A model generated the notes under the pieces. That model was not told the DNA's origin, made no database searches, and saw nothing but the letters and a program-made list of their open reading frames with translations. From Qingshengfaniella alkalisoli (lineage in GTDB: Bacteria; Pseudomonadota; Alphaproteobacteria; Rhodobacterales; Rhodobacteraceae): DNA of 64,000 nt. Positions within the stretch are counted from its first letter, which is position 1. Each line of letters begins with the position of its first letter. Shown piece after piece: positions 52,054 to 61,256 of this stretch. The DNA is taken from assembly GCF_007855645.1 (NCBI RefSeq), contig NZ_CP042262.1, positions 62,001 through 126,000 on the forward strand. Reading direction: 5' to 3'. Both the position numbers and the translations under genes were made by a program.

Positions 52054-54780
52054 ATGGCTGGTTTCGCATTTCTGCTGAGTTGCTTTCTCCTGATCGGCAG
52101 CGGGCTGGGCATTATCACCTTTACCCGGGCCCGTCGTGTCGAACGCCGACTACGTGAGATGGAGGCGCAGCTACAGCAGCTGATCGATGGTGGAGATCTC
52201 CTGGCCGACGGTGCCAGCGCCGCATCGCGCGAGGCATCGACGACCAGCGCCTTCGATGGCTCTCAGCCCGAACAGGCGCACGGACGAGACGCGCCTGAGA
52301 GATCTGTCGCGCCACTCTCCAAGAGTTCGCAGGGCACGAAGCAGAAAAAACCTGCTCGCTCAACGCCCGAGCGCAAGCCGCTCAGCGCACACACGACACC
52401 TGCGCGAGTCTCGCTGGAGGAACGGTTCGGTACACGGTGGGTTGTCTGGGCCGGCGGGTTGGCGTTGGTACTGGGCGGTGTGTTCCTCGTTCGCTATTCG
52501 ATAGAGGCCGGTTTGCTCACGCCGCCGGCACGGGTTCTCGCCGGTGTGCTCTTGGGGCTGGCGCTGCTTGCAGGGGGTGAGTGGCTTCGCCGCAAATATC
52601 CCGATGCACCGGATCGACCACGTGCCTATATTCCCGGAGTCCTGACGTTCGCGGGAACAACCACAGTATTCGCGAGCATCTTCGCAGCACACGTTCTCTA
52701 TGGGCTGATAGGATCGGTCGCTGCCTTTCTGCTGCTGGCCTGCGTCGCGTTGCTGACTCTTGCAGCCGCCATTCTCCACGGGCCCGCCATTGCGTCCTAC
52801 GGGCTGATCGCGAGCTATGTCGTTCCCTTCCTGGTTCAGTCCGACCAGGCTTCGGCATGGCCGTTGGCACTTTACGGTATCGCCGTCACCTGTGCAGCTT
52901 ATACGGTGGCACGTCTTCGCCTGTGGCGCTGGCTGGCGTTCGCAGGTGCGACGGGTGCGTTGCTCTGGGGTCACCTCATCGCGCTGGCCGCAATCGATAC
53001 CGGGATGGCAGGGGCGCTCGCCGCCTACGATCTGGTGGTTTTCGCCCTCGCGGCCTTCGTCTTCGTCATATCATTCTCTCCCAGAAATGCGGCACAGGTG
53101 CCGGGACGGCAGGACCGGGCCGCAGCGCTGATCCTGTTCCTTCATGCTGGACCGTTGCTCTACCTGCTGCAAATCGACCACTTCAGCGCACTGTCGGTGA
53201 TCATGGTTGCCACCGTTGCCATCGCCCTGCTCCTGATCGCCACGGAGTGGCCTGTCGTGGCGGTGGCCGCACCCGGCGCAGGTGTATTGCTGATCCTCGG
53301 GTTCCTGTCCTGGGATGTACCGCTTTCGACGATCGACCTTCAACAGTACCCGGTGGCTGCCTCTCGTATCGCGGCTGCGTTGGCCGATCCCGATGCCGAC
53401 GGGTTCGTCCAAGTCGGTCTTCTGTTCGCGTTCCTGTCAGGCGGACTGAGTGCGTGGGGCGCATGGCGGTCGGCTGGACGTTGGGCGCTGGCCGCGACCG
53501 GTGTGGGCACGCCGCTGGCGCTGATCGGCATCGGTTATTTCCGCCTGTCCCCATTCGAGGTCAACCTGATGTTCAGCGGGATCGCCCTCGCTCTCGCAGC
53601 GGCTTTCCTTTGCATCACGACCGTTCTGGACCGCAACCTTCGCCCCGCCATTTTCGGCCGCGATGCGGCGGTGACCGCCTACGCCACCGGCACCGTGGGC
53701 GCCATCGCCGCCGCCATGGCAATGGCGCTGCAGGACGGCTGGTTGCCGGTGGCGCTGGCCCTGCTTGCCGCCGGAGCCGTCTGGGTCCACTGCCAGCGCC
53801 CGCTGCCCAAGCTCCCGATGGTGGCCTTCGGTGTCGCGCTCCTGAGTTGTGCCGCCATCGCCCATCAGCCGACCATAGTCGGCCCGGATCGCCTGGGGAC
53901 AACCCCGATCATGAACGCCTTGCTCTACGGCTACGGTGTTCCCGCGCTCGCGTTCAGCTTCGCGGCCTGGCGGCTGGCACGACACGCGCGCGATCGCGTG
54001 CAGCAACTCTTCGAGGCGCTCGCGTTGTTCCTGTGCCTCACGACGCTTGCGGTTCTCGTCCATCACGCCATGAACGACGGTGCGATGCACACGGCCCCCG
54101 AGACACTGGCGGAATGGAGCCTTCACAGCCTGGTGATGCTTGTGGGCGGAATCGCCGCAGGCCGGCTTGATCGAGTGGCTCACAGTTCGGTTCTTCGCCA
54201 TGGCAGTCTCGGCCTGAGCCTGGCCGGCTTCGCGACTATCGCCGGCCTGCATCTGTTTGTTCTCAACCCGTTGGTCAGCGGAGAATCCATCGGGGAAGGC
54301 GCGGTTCTCAACCTGCTGCTCGTCGCCTACCTGCTTCCGGCATTGCTCTGTGCGGCAATCGCGCTCTGGGCGGGCAGGCATCGTCCCGGCTGGTATCGTC
54401 TGGTTGCCGGGGGGCTGTCGGGAGCACTGGCATTCGCCTGGGTGTCGCTGGAGGTCCGCGCCGTCTTTCATCGCCCCTATCTGGACGCGGGCGGAAGCGG
54501 ACCGCTGGAACTCTACAGCTACTCGGTGGCTTGGCTAGCTCTCGGTATCCTGCTGCTCCTGCTAGGATTCCGCCTGCGCCTGCGCCTGCTCCGACTGGTT
54601 TCGGCCGCATTCGTTCTGGCGGCGGTCGCGAAGGTATTCCTGGTGGATATGTCGGGGCTCGACGGGGTGTGGCGGGCGCTTTCATTCATCGGCCTTGGTG
54701 TCGCCCTGATCGGAATCGGACTTCTCTATCAGCGCGTTCTGACGAAGCCGGGCGCAGAGCCGTTTCAGAGCGTCAGGTAG
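52054..54780 (+). CDS. Large DUF2339 membrane protein
   Basis: This 908-residue protein begins with a membrane segment (FAFLLSCFLLIGSGLGIITF) and a short coiled coil (RRVERRLREMEAQLQQLI). A ~75-residue low-complexity linker follows, and then about 20-25 membrane segments. The start of the family domain is the conserved FGTRWVVWAGGLALVLGGVFLVRY. DUF2339 proteins are large polytopic membrane proteins of unknown role, often near stress or envelope genes. The length is typical. Its last codons overlap the end of a decayed aldo-keto reductase gene on the other strand. Confidence 0.85.
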   Translation: MAGFAFLLSCFLLIGSGLGIITFTRARRVERRLREMEAQLQQLIDGGDLLADGASAASREASTTSAFDGSQPEQAHGRDAPERSVAPLSKSSQGTKQKKPARSTPERKPLSAHTTPARVSLEERFGTRWVVWAGGLALVLGGVFLVRYSIEAGLLTPPARVLAGVLLGLALLAGGEWLRRKYPDAPDRPRAYIPGVLTFAGTTTVFASIFAAHVLYGLIGSVAAFLLLACVALLTLAAAILHGPAIASYGLIASYVVPFLVQSDQASAWPLALYGIAVTCAAYTVARLRLWRWLAFAGATGALLWGHLIALAAIDTGMAGALAAYDLVVFALAAFVFVISFSPRNAAQVPGRQDRAAALILFLHAGPLLYLLQIDHFSALSVIMVATVAIALLLIATEWPVVAVAAPGAGVLLILGFLSWDVPLSTIDLQQYPVAASRIAAALADPDADGFVQVGLLFAFLSGGLSAWGAWRSAGRWALAATGVGTPLALIGIGYFRLSPFEVNLMFSGIALALAAAFLCITTVLDRNLRPAIFGRDAAVTAYATGTVGAIAAAMAMALQDGWLPVALALLAAGAVWVHCQRPLPKLPMVAFGVALLSCAAIAHQPTIVGPDRLGTTPIMNALLYGYGVPALAFSFAAWRLARHARDRVQQLFEALALFLCLTTLAVLVHHAMNDGAMHTAPETLAEWSLHSLVMLVGGIAAGRLDRVAHSSVLRHGSLGLSLAGFATIAGLHLFVLNPLVSGESIGEGAVLNLLLVAYLLPALLCAAIALWAGRHRPGWYRLVAGGLSGALAFAWVSLEVRAVFHRPYLDAGGSGPLELYSYSVAWLALGILLLLLGFRLRLRLLRLVSAAFVLAAVAKVFLVDMSGLDGVWRALSFIGLGVALIGIGLLYQRVLTKPGAEPFQSVR

Positions 54781-55305
54781 TTTTGACATAAATACCTGTG
54801 GCCATGGATTTGCACGCATACTCAATCGCTTTCAGGCCTTCTTCAACCTTTTCCACGGACACTCGATAAGGCGCGATTTTTCCTTTTCGAACCATATCGT
54901 CAAGCGTCGCAAAAGCGTCGGGACAATAGTAGATTTCCGGTAATGCAGTTGCAGCAAGTCCAGACGCCCGACCCCAAGATTGGTCAGGCTGCGATCAGCA
55001 AAGGTTTCCAGTGCAGCCGAGGTATAGCCCTCGGCGACATGCGGGTTCAATCGTTTCCCGGCTTTGGTCGTGACCAGAGGGCGATCTCCGCCGCGCTCTG
55101 CTAGGACTCCCCGATCAATCGCTCAGAACGATCGTCGCCATAAACGTCTGCCGTGTCGATAAAGCTGATGTCACTGTCTAGCGCAACGTGGAGCGTTGCT
55201 TTGGCGTCGGTTTCGCTTACGTTGCCCCAAGATCCTCCGATAGCCCAGACTCCGAAGCCGATCGCAGATGTGGTCCATCCAGTATTCCCGAAAGGCCGAT
55301 GTGAC
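54773..55305 (-). pseudogene. Aldo-keto reductase pseudogene
   Basis: On the minus strand RPFGNTGWTTSAIGFGVWAIGGSWG is followed by DISFIDTADVYGDDRSERLI (AKR active-site Asp and Tyr), an in-frame TAG, then LVTTKAGKRLNPHVAEGYTS and RLDLLQLH. A frameshift leads to EIYYCPDAFATLDDMVRKGKI and SVEKVEEGLKAIEYAC before a TGA at 54773. At least one stop and one frameshift make it non-functional. Its first codons lie near 55305. Confidence 0.8.
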
Positions 55306-55525
55306 GGTGTTATTTTGTTACCTCAGTTTCAGAGCCAGAACCGTGGACGAACAGCGACTCCATCTTGCGCCTGACATTGGGCGGCCTTGGCTGGTGCTGG
55401 CCGCCCGTCATTCTTTCAGACTGGTTCTGGGGATGACAATACCGAATGTCGCCAGATGACCTCTCGCCTTCTGCGAACAAGCAAATCTTCGACGATGTTC
55501 TATCCGTAGGTACCGGTTTGGCTGG

Positions 55526-56350
55526 TTAGTCCGCTTCGTAACTCATGAAGGCGAACTTGCTTCCGTCGGGCGCCCAGCATGGAACGTTGATCGTTCCCTG
55601 TCCTCCGTAAAGCTCAAGCAAGACCTTTGACTGTCCTCCCTCCGTAGGCATCAAGCGTAACTCGACGTCTTTTCCGCCTGGGTGTCCCTGGGTTCCGGCT
55701 TGGTAGGCGAGATACAGAACATTTCTGCCATCGGGCGAAGGATGAGGGAACCAGTTGACGCTGTCACCGGATGTCATTTTTTCCGCCTCGCCCCCGTCGG
55801 GCCGGACCCGCCAAAGGTCGACATTGCCATCACGCTCGCCGTTGAACCAGATCCACTCGCCATCGGGCGTATAATCGGGGCCGTCACAGTGGTCAAAATC
55901 GTTCGTTATCTGCGTCTCGTCACCGCCGGCCACGTGGCAGGTATATATTTGGTAGCTTGCGCCCCGCTTTGCCGTATAGGCCAAAGTTTTTCCATCGGGC
56001 GACCACCCGTGCCAGTAGGACGGAACAAGCGGTGTGACGCGCTTTGGCTGTCCCCCCGATGCCGGCAATGTATAGATCGCACTTTCGCCGTCCTCAGTGG
56101 AATCGCTGATGACCAGTTGTGAACCGTCCGGCGAAATGCCGTGATCATTGTTGATCTTTGTCGCAAATCCGGTCTCGATGAGGCCAAGCGCCGGTGAATT
56201 CAGGTCAACGCGATAGAGCCGGCCATCGCCGTTGACGATCAGGGCGTCGCCATCGGGTGTCCAGTTGGGGGCCTCGATATGCCTGTCTAATGCAATCAAA
56301 GTATCTGCGCGGCCGGTGGCGAGATCGTAAATCCGGATGAGACTTTTCAT
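55526..56350 (-). CDS. TolB/PD40-like beta-propeller protein
   Basis: This 274-residue protein is built of WD40-like PD40 repeats: PNWTPDGDALIV, HGISPDGSQLVI, HGWSPDGKTLAYT, PDYTPDGEWIWF, PHPSPDGRNVLY and CWAPDGSKFAFM. No signal peptide is seen, so it is probably cytoplasmic. Propellers of this type occur as accessory or lyase-like proteins in uronate and sugar-acid utilisation loci. It is the last gene of the eight-gene minus-strand operon, and its start lies 22 bp after the enolase-superfamily gene. Confidence 0.78.
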   Translation of the reverse strand: MKSLIRIYDLATGRADTLIALDRHIEAPNWTPDGDALIVNGDGRLYRVDLNSPALGLIETGFATKINNDHGISPDGSQLVISDSTEDGESAIYTLPASGGQPKRVTPLVPSYWHGWSPDGKTLAYTAKRGASYQIYTCHVAGGDETQITNDFDHCDGPDYTPDGEWIWFNGERDGNVDLWRVRPDGGEAEKMTSGDSVNWFPHPSPDGRNVLYLAYQAGTQGHPGGKDVELRLMPTEGGQSKVLLELYGGQGTINVPCWAPDGSKFAFMSYEAD

Positions 56351-56371
56351 CTAGTGCTCCAAGTGTTGGAA

Positions 56372-57568
56372 TTAATCGAAGAAACCTGCATGTTCGGGCG
56401 CAAGATACGCCATGGCTTTTTCGGGGATTAGGTCCACGCCCATGCCGGGACGGTTGGGAACGTCGATATGGCCGTCGCACACAATCGGATCAGGAAGCCC
56501 TTCAACAATGTCATACCACCAGTCAGGGTCTCCGACAGGATATTCAAAGCCGATATAATTGGCGGGTAGAGCGGCCGACATTTGTACGAGTGCAGCCAGT
56601 CCCAAAAGGCCGTTTGCAGTTCCGTGCGGCGCGACCAGTATGCCGTGCAAATCTGCGTATTCTGCGATCCATTTCAGTTCCGCGATGCCACCAACATCGC
56701 AAGGGTCGGGGCCTATGATGTTCACGGACTTTCCTTCGATCAGATCCTTGTAGTTTTGCCGCAGATAGATTTGCTCGCCCGTGTGAATAGGGGTTGCCGT
56801 CGAGCGCGTCACTTCGCGATAGCTGTCGGCATTGACGAAGGGAGCGTAGTCGCCTGTCAGCAGGTCTTCGAGCCATAGCAGGTTGAACGGCTCTACCGCG
56901 CGTGCAAAACGAATGGCGTCGGGCACAGTCCAGCCCGGGCCACAGTCCAGTGCCAGCCCTATGCGATCTCCGCAGACCTCCTTCATGGCAGCCACGCAAT
57001 CCACCATATGTTGAAGGCCACGTTCAGTCAGCAGGCCGCGGTCATGCTGTCCGTGATGATCGCCCGCTTCGGGGTCACCGTAGAAGAAATCCGGAACCTC
57101 GCGCCGCATCTTGCTGTGAAAGCCGATGGGCTGTTTCAAGATCGTGAAGTCTTCGGGCTGCCCTAGCATGTGTTCGCAGTTCCGGGCGTAGTCCTGCGGG
57201 GTAAATCCTTCGAGGGGAGTACGTTTTGCGCCGTTATAGACCCTGACGCGATCACGCTGCTTGCCACCCAGAAGCTTGTAGACTGGCACGCCCGCCACCT
57301 TGCCTGCGATGTCCCACAAAGCCATTTCAACTACACTCACGGCTGCGCCCCAAGGCTTGAAGCCACCCCGATGCCGAATGCGGCGCATGCACCGCTCGAC
57401 ATCGGTCGGATCCGCGCCGATGAGTAGCTCCTTGAGCGCCAAGATGTTCGGCAACAGAAAGGGCTTCCAGGTTTCGGCTTGCGCGTACCCGTCGATCCCT
57501 GCATCGGTGATGATACGCACGACCGGACTCTGGCCCAATAGGGCGCAACGCAGATCAGTGATCTTCAT
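56372..57568 (-). CDS. Enolase-superfamily (mandelate racemase subgroup) sugar-acid dehydratase-like protein
   Basis: The 398-residue protein has the N-terminal cap domain and a TIM barrel. Metal ligands are visible as Asp in IGLALDCGPGW, Glu in LLWLEDLL and Glu in IHTGEQIYL, and the general-base His is probably in VAPHGTANG. This arrangement is typical of galactonate/mannonate-type dehydratases. The substrate cannot be fixed from sequence. It sits between a sugar isomerase gene and a beta-propeller gene in one operon with a CUT1 transporter, so it likely dehydrates the imported sugar acid. Confidence 0.83.
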   Translation of the reverse strand: MKITDLRCALLGQSPVVRIITDAGIDGYAQAETWKPFLLPNILALKELLIGADPTDVERCMRRIRHRGGFKPWGAAVSVVEMALWDIAGKVAGVPVYKLLGGKQRDRVRVYNGAKRTPLEGFTPQDYARNCEHMLGQPEDFTILKQPIGFHSKMRREVPDFFYGDPEAGDHHGQHDRGLLTERGLQHMVDCVAAMKEVCGDRIGLALDCGPGWTVPDAIRFARAVEPFNLLWLEDLLTGDYAPFVNADSYREVTRSTATPIHTGEQIYLRQNYKDLIEGKSVNIIGPDPCDVGGIAELKWIAEYADLHGILVAPHGTANGLLGLAALVQMSAALPANYIGFEYPVGDPDWWYDIVEGLPDPIVCDGHIDVPNRPGMGVDLIPEKAMAYLAPEHAGFFD

Positions 57569-57583
57569 GAATTGCCCTTCGTT

Positions 57584-58339
57584 TCAAAGTCCCAAGGACT
57601 TCAGGTAGGTGATCGAACGCTGCGCGAATTCCTTCCAGTCGGACGGGTTATCGTGTTCTGTGACAATGTGGTGGGCGGAGGTCTCTTTGAACAACGGCGC
57701 GAGGCGCGGCCAATCGATGATGCCGTCGCCAGTCGGCGCCCACCCGTCATCTTTTTCCGTTCCCGGTGGTGCAGTATCTTTCGGCTGAATTGCCGCGATC
57801 CGATCCGCATAGCGTTCCAGCTCTGCGACGGGATCAGCACCCGCGCGCGTGATCCATCCGCAATCGATTTCGAACAGGACGTCGTCGCTTTGTCCCAGGA
57901 TGTGCTCGATCGGGCGCGTGCCATCCGGGAGCGCGGCGTATTCGAAATCATGGTTGTGCCAGACCACTTTCAAGCCGTGCTTGGACACGTAGTCTGCACC
58001 TGTCGCCAGTTGCTCGCCGATCCTTTGCCAGAATTCGGTTGTGTCTTGTCTTTGCTCGGCAGGAACGAAAGGCGGGATCATATACGTTGCGCCCAATGCC
58101 TGCGCGATTTCGACATATTTCGCGGGCTCGTTGACGAGACCATCGAGAGGCATATGAAATCCGTAGCAGGCGAGCCCGGCATCATCGATCTGCTGACGGA
58201 GTGTCTCTGCCCCTTCTTCATAGGCAGGCAACCAAGGCTCGACGCCATCGTAGCCCATTGCTTTCAGGACCGACAGTTGGTCCTTCAGCGGCGGAAAGTT
58301 ACGCGACGAATAGAGCTGGTAGGAAATCTTGTAGCTCAT
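57584..58339 (-). CDS. Sugar phosphate isomerase/epimerase (IolE-like TIM barrel)
   Basis: This 251-residue AP-endonuclease-2-like barrel shows ISYQLYSSRNFPPLKDQLSVL at the N-terminus, then GLKVVWHNHDFEYA, LFEIDCGWITRAG, and HIVTEHDNPSDW with the expected Glu and His metal ligands. It likely isomerises or epimerises a sugar in the same pathway as the dehydratase. The start overlaps the upstream VOC gene (ATGA), showing coupling. Confidence 0.82.
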   Translation of the reverse strand: MSYKISYQLYSSRNFPPLKDQLSVLKAMGYDGVEPWLPAYEEGAETLRQQIDDAGLACYGFHMPLDGLVNEPAKYVEIAQALGATYMIPPFVPAEQRQDTTEFWQRIGEQLATGADYVSKHGLKVVWHNHDFEYAALPDGTRPIEHILGQSDDVLFEIDCGWITRAGADPVAELERYADRIAAIQPKDTAPPGTEKDDGWAPTGDGIIDWPRLAPLFKETSAHHIVTEHDNPSDWKEFAQRSITYLKSLGL

Positions 58340-58818
58340 CGGTTCTGGGCCTCTTTGTCGGCGTCGAATTCCAGAAGTTCAATCATGATGCCGAGGTCAC
58401 GCACGGTGTCGTAGTAGGCATAGCGTCCATGGCCGCCGTCGAATTCACCACGTTGAAGCAATTCATGTCCCTTGCTCTCAAGATACTCGTTGCGCTTGGT
58501 CAGATTGCGGGTGCGAAATGCGATGTGATGACATCCTGGCCCCTTCTCTTCGAGCAGATCGCGCCACGCCGATTTTTCTGGTCCAGGCTGCAGGAATTCG
58601 ACGTCGATGTTGCCAAATTTGAACATCATGATGCGGCAACCGACTGTTGCTGGTTCGCCGCGATAGATGGCCCTGGCCTCTTCCGGCCCGGCGGCCTGGC
58701 CCTCTTCGGGCAATGGCTTGCCGGTCAGTTCGGCAAACCAACGTGCGGATTTTTCGACGTCATCAGTGACAAAGCAGATTTGCATCACTTCGTCGCGGTC
58801 AAGCAGACGTGTGTCCAT
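58336..58818 (-). CDS. VOC-family protein (glyoxalase/dioxygenase fold)
   Basis: The 160-residue protein has two betaalphabetabetabeta units: MQICFVTDDVEKSARWFAEL in the first, then GCHHIAFRTRNLTKRNEYLE and GHGRYAYYDTVRDLGIMIELLE in the second. Metal ligands His and Glu are placed as in methylmalonyl-CoA epimerase and lactoylglutathione lyase. The substrate is unknown. It is encoded just downstream of the transporter binding-protein gene, so a sugar-derived compound is likely. Confidence 0.78.
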   Translation of the reverse strand: MDTRLLDRDEVMQICFVTDDVEKSARWFAELTGKPLPEEGQAAGPEEARAIYRGEPATVGCRIMMFKFGNIDVEFLQPGPEKSAWRDLLEEKGPGCHHIAFRTRNLTKRNEYLESKGHELLQRGEFDGGHGRYAYYDTVRDLGIMIELLEFDADKEAQNR

Positions 58819-58843
58819 GGGTGCTCTCGTACATTGGGGGTAG

Positions 58844-58875
58844 GGGGCTGGGGCCGACCGTCATGGGCCAGCCCC
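58844..58875 (-). terminator. Hairpin after the CUT1 binding-protein gene
   Basis: GGGGCTGG and CCAGCCCC form an 8-bp stem around a 16-nt loop just after the binding-protein stop. No U-run is seen, so it probably tunes or stabilises mRNA between the transporter and the enzyme genes. Confidence 0.55.
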
Positions 58876-58883
58876 AATCGATT

Positions 58884-60128
58884 TCAGTTCAAGATGATGT
58901 CGAAGTTGTTCTTCAACTCAGAGACCGCGTCTTCGGTGGACATGTCCGGGTCGCTCCAGAAGTTGAAAGCGACTTCCCAGACCGAGCTCTGCCAGTCGGC
59001 GTCAACCATGGAGTGAGGGTTCTGGACCTGATGGGTCGGATCCTCGAGAATTGTCATGACCTCTTGCGAGCAGACGTCGAGATTTTCCGTTGGAATGTCA
59101 GTACGTACCGGTGTCGAGCCCTTCTTCGCGGCGAATTCCGCGTTGATCTCGGGCGAAACCGCCATAAGTGCAAAATCGAGTTCTGCCTTATCCTTCGCCT
59201 CAGGCTGATCGCCGAGCAAACCCCAGGCATCAACCGTGACCGACAATGCCTTAGATCCCGGGATCTGGATGCATCCGAAGTCCTTGCCCGGTACTTTCCC
59301 GGCTGCCAGCCATTCGCCTTTCATCCAGTCGCCATGGATCTGCATCAGTGCGTCTCCATTGATCACGGTATTGGCGGTCATGTTCCAGTCGCGGTTGATC
59401 GATCCTTCATCAGCGGCTTGCTGGAACTTACGCAGCCAATCAAAGGTCTCTGCCACCGCAGGATCGTCCAGCGCCTCAACTTTCGGCTCGGGTCCATAGA
59501 TGCTTTCGAACAGGTCAACACCACCCGTGGTGGCGATCAACGCATGGGTCAGGTAACCGATCTGCCACGCCTGCGCACCCAAGGCGAGTGGGACGGCACC
59601 CGCCTCGCGAATCTTGTCGAAGTCGGCATGCATGTCATCAAGAGAGGTCCAGCCCTCTGGTGATACTCCCGCTTTTTCAGCAACCTCCTTGTTGTAGAAC
59701 AGCATTCCATCGATATGGATGCCGAGCGGGAACTTCATGATCTCGCCGTCAACCGTGATCGACTTGATCACAGATGGCGGCAGGTGCTGTGTCACGCCGG
59801 CCTTTTCGAAGTCAGAGGTCAAGGGACGCGCCAGTCCCATCTGTTCGAGATCGCGATAAACGGCCGGATTGTTCTCCGAGAAGATATTTGGTGGCTTCCC
59901 GCCAGTTACGAGGTTCAACAGATTAACGTTTGAACCCGTATCATGGGGGATCGTGATGTCGATCCATTCAATGCCAAGTTCAGCCGCACCTTCATGCAAT
60001 ACATTCAGCGCGGCCACTTCAGCCGGTGAAGACCATTTTTGGTAAATCACCAGCTCTTCGGCTTGAACGCTGGCGGCCAGCAAGCTCGCAAAAGCTGTGG
60101 CAGCCGTTAGTCTTATGGTCGTTGACAT
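58884..60128 (-). CDS. Carbohydrate ABC transporter substrate-binding protein (CUT1)
   Basis: The protein is 414 residues from ATG 60128, with GGGAGG upstream. It has a signal peptide (TIRLTAATAFASLLAASVQA then EE) and belongs to the extracellular solute-binding family 1. Features are VIYQKWSSPAEVAALNVLHEG, PLGIHIDGMLFYNKEVAEKAG and ALMQIHGDWMKGEWLAAGK. The frame is open further upstream (60227), but that has no signal-peptide character. It delivers a mono- or oligosaccharide to the two permeases. Confidence 0.9.
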   Translation of the reverse strand: MSTTIRLTAATAFASLLAASVQAEELVIYQKWSSPAEVAALNVLHEGAAELGIEWIDITIPHDTGSNVNLLNLVTGGKPPNIFSENNPAVYRDLEQMGLARPLTSDFEKAGVTQHLPPSVIKSITVDGEIMKFPLGIHIDGMLFYNKEVAEKAGVSPEGWTSLDDMHADFDKIREAGAVPLALGAQAWQIGYLTHALIATTGGVDLFESIYGPEPKVEALDDPAVAETFDWLRKFQQAADEGSINRDWNMTANTVINGDALMQIHGDWMKGEWLAAGKVPGKDFGCIQIPGSKALSVTVDAWGLLGDQPEAKDKAELDFALMAVSPEINAEFAAKKGSTPVRTDIPTENLDVCSQEVMTILEDPTHQVQNPHSMVDADWQSSVWEVAFNFWSDPDMSTEDAVSELKNNFDIILN

Positions 60129-60150
60129 GCTTTCCTCCCTCATTGAAGCA

Positions 60151-61251
60151 TTAGATGCGATGTCCGCTTTGAACATCGAAGATGTTGAGCTTGTTCTTGG
60201 GGTAAGAGACCGAAACCACATCGCCACGGGTCAGCCGCGCCGCCTTGTCAGGCTCTGTGCGAATTGTCATCAGCTTGTCGCCGAATGCCAGTGTGACAAT
60301 TGTGTCCGAGCCGGTGCGCTCGACCACATCAACCGGTAAGGACAAGGTGCAGGCCGGATCGGCCTCCATCTCATTTGGCGCAGAAAAGTGTTCCGGACGA
60401 AGCCCGATCTTCACGATGCTTCCGGGTTTGGGTGGCAGGTTGAAGTCGTATCCGGAAAGATCAATGCGTTCTCCCGTCGTAAATTCGGCGGAAATGCCCC
60501 GATCACCTGCGACAACCGTCGAATCGACAATCGTCATCTGCGGCGAGCCGATGAAGCCGGCAACGAACAGGTTGGCAGGTTTTTCGTAGACTTCGTCAGG
60601 AGTGCCGAACTGCTGAATTTCTCCGCCATTCATGACTGCGATCTTGGTTGCCATGGTCATGGCTTCGATTTGGTCGTGTGTGACATAAACGACGGTGGGA
60701 TTGAGCTGGTCGTGGAGTTTCTTGATCTCCATTCGCATTTCAGTCCGCAGTTTGGCGTCGAGATTTGACAGCGGCTCGTCGAACAACAGAACCTCCGCGT
60801 GTTTCACCAAAGCGCGGCCAATCGCGACTCGTTGGCGTTGCCCGCCAGACAGTTGGCCCGGCTTACGGCCCATCAAGGCGCCGAGCTGAAGCAGCTCGGC
60901 GGCCCATTGAATTCGGCGTTCGACTTCATCCTGTGGCAGGTTGCGCGCTGACAGACCGAAGCGCAAATTACCTTGTACGGTCTTGGTCGGATAAAGGGCA
61001 TAGGACTGAAAAACCATTGCCAGCCCGCGATCCTTCGGGTCGAGATCGCTGACATCTCGTTCGCCGACCATGATGCGACCACTCGTCAGGTCCGTAAGGC
61101 CCGCCAATAGATTGAGCAAGGTCGTCTTTCCGCATCCCGAAGGTCCGAGCAAGACAAGGAAATCTCCGTCCTCGATCGCGAGGTGCAACTCGTCCAAGAC
61201 AGTAACATCGCCGTATTTCTTGACAATGTACTCGAAAGAAAGATTGGGCAT
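60151..61251 (-). CDS. Carbohydrate ABC transporter ATPase (MalK/UgpC type)
   Basis: This 366-residue protein has the ABC domain (Walker A LLGPSGCGKTTLLNLLAG, signature QLSGGQRQRVAIGRALV, Walker B VLLFDEPLSNLD, switch VYVTHDQIEAMTM). A C-terminal MOBE/TOBE regulatory domain follows (KIGLRPEHF, then VERTGSDTIVTLAFG). It energises the CUT1 transporter and could also serve other CUT1 permeases. It lies between the permease and binding-protein genes in the operon. Confidence 0.93.
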   Translation of the reverse strand: MPNLSFEYIVKKYGDVTVLDELHLAIEDGDFLVLLGPSGCGKTTLLNLLAGLTDLTSGRIMVGERDVSDLDPKDRGLAMVFQSYALYPTKTVQGNLRFGLSARNLPQDEVERRIQWAAELLQLGALMGRKPGQLSGGQRQRVAIGRALVKHAEVLLFDEPLSNLDAKLRTEMRMEIKKLHDQLNPTVVYVTHDQIEAMTMATKIAVMNGGEIQQFGTPDEVYEKPANLFVAGFIGSPQMTIVDSTVVAGDRGISAEFTTGERIDLSGYDFNLPPKPGSIVKIGLRPEHFSAPNEMEADPACTLSLPVDVVERTGSDTIVTLAFGDKLMTIRTEPDKAARLTRGDVVSVSYPKNKLNIFDVQSGHRI

Positions 61252-61256
61252 CCGAA

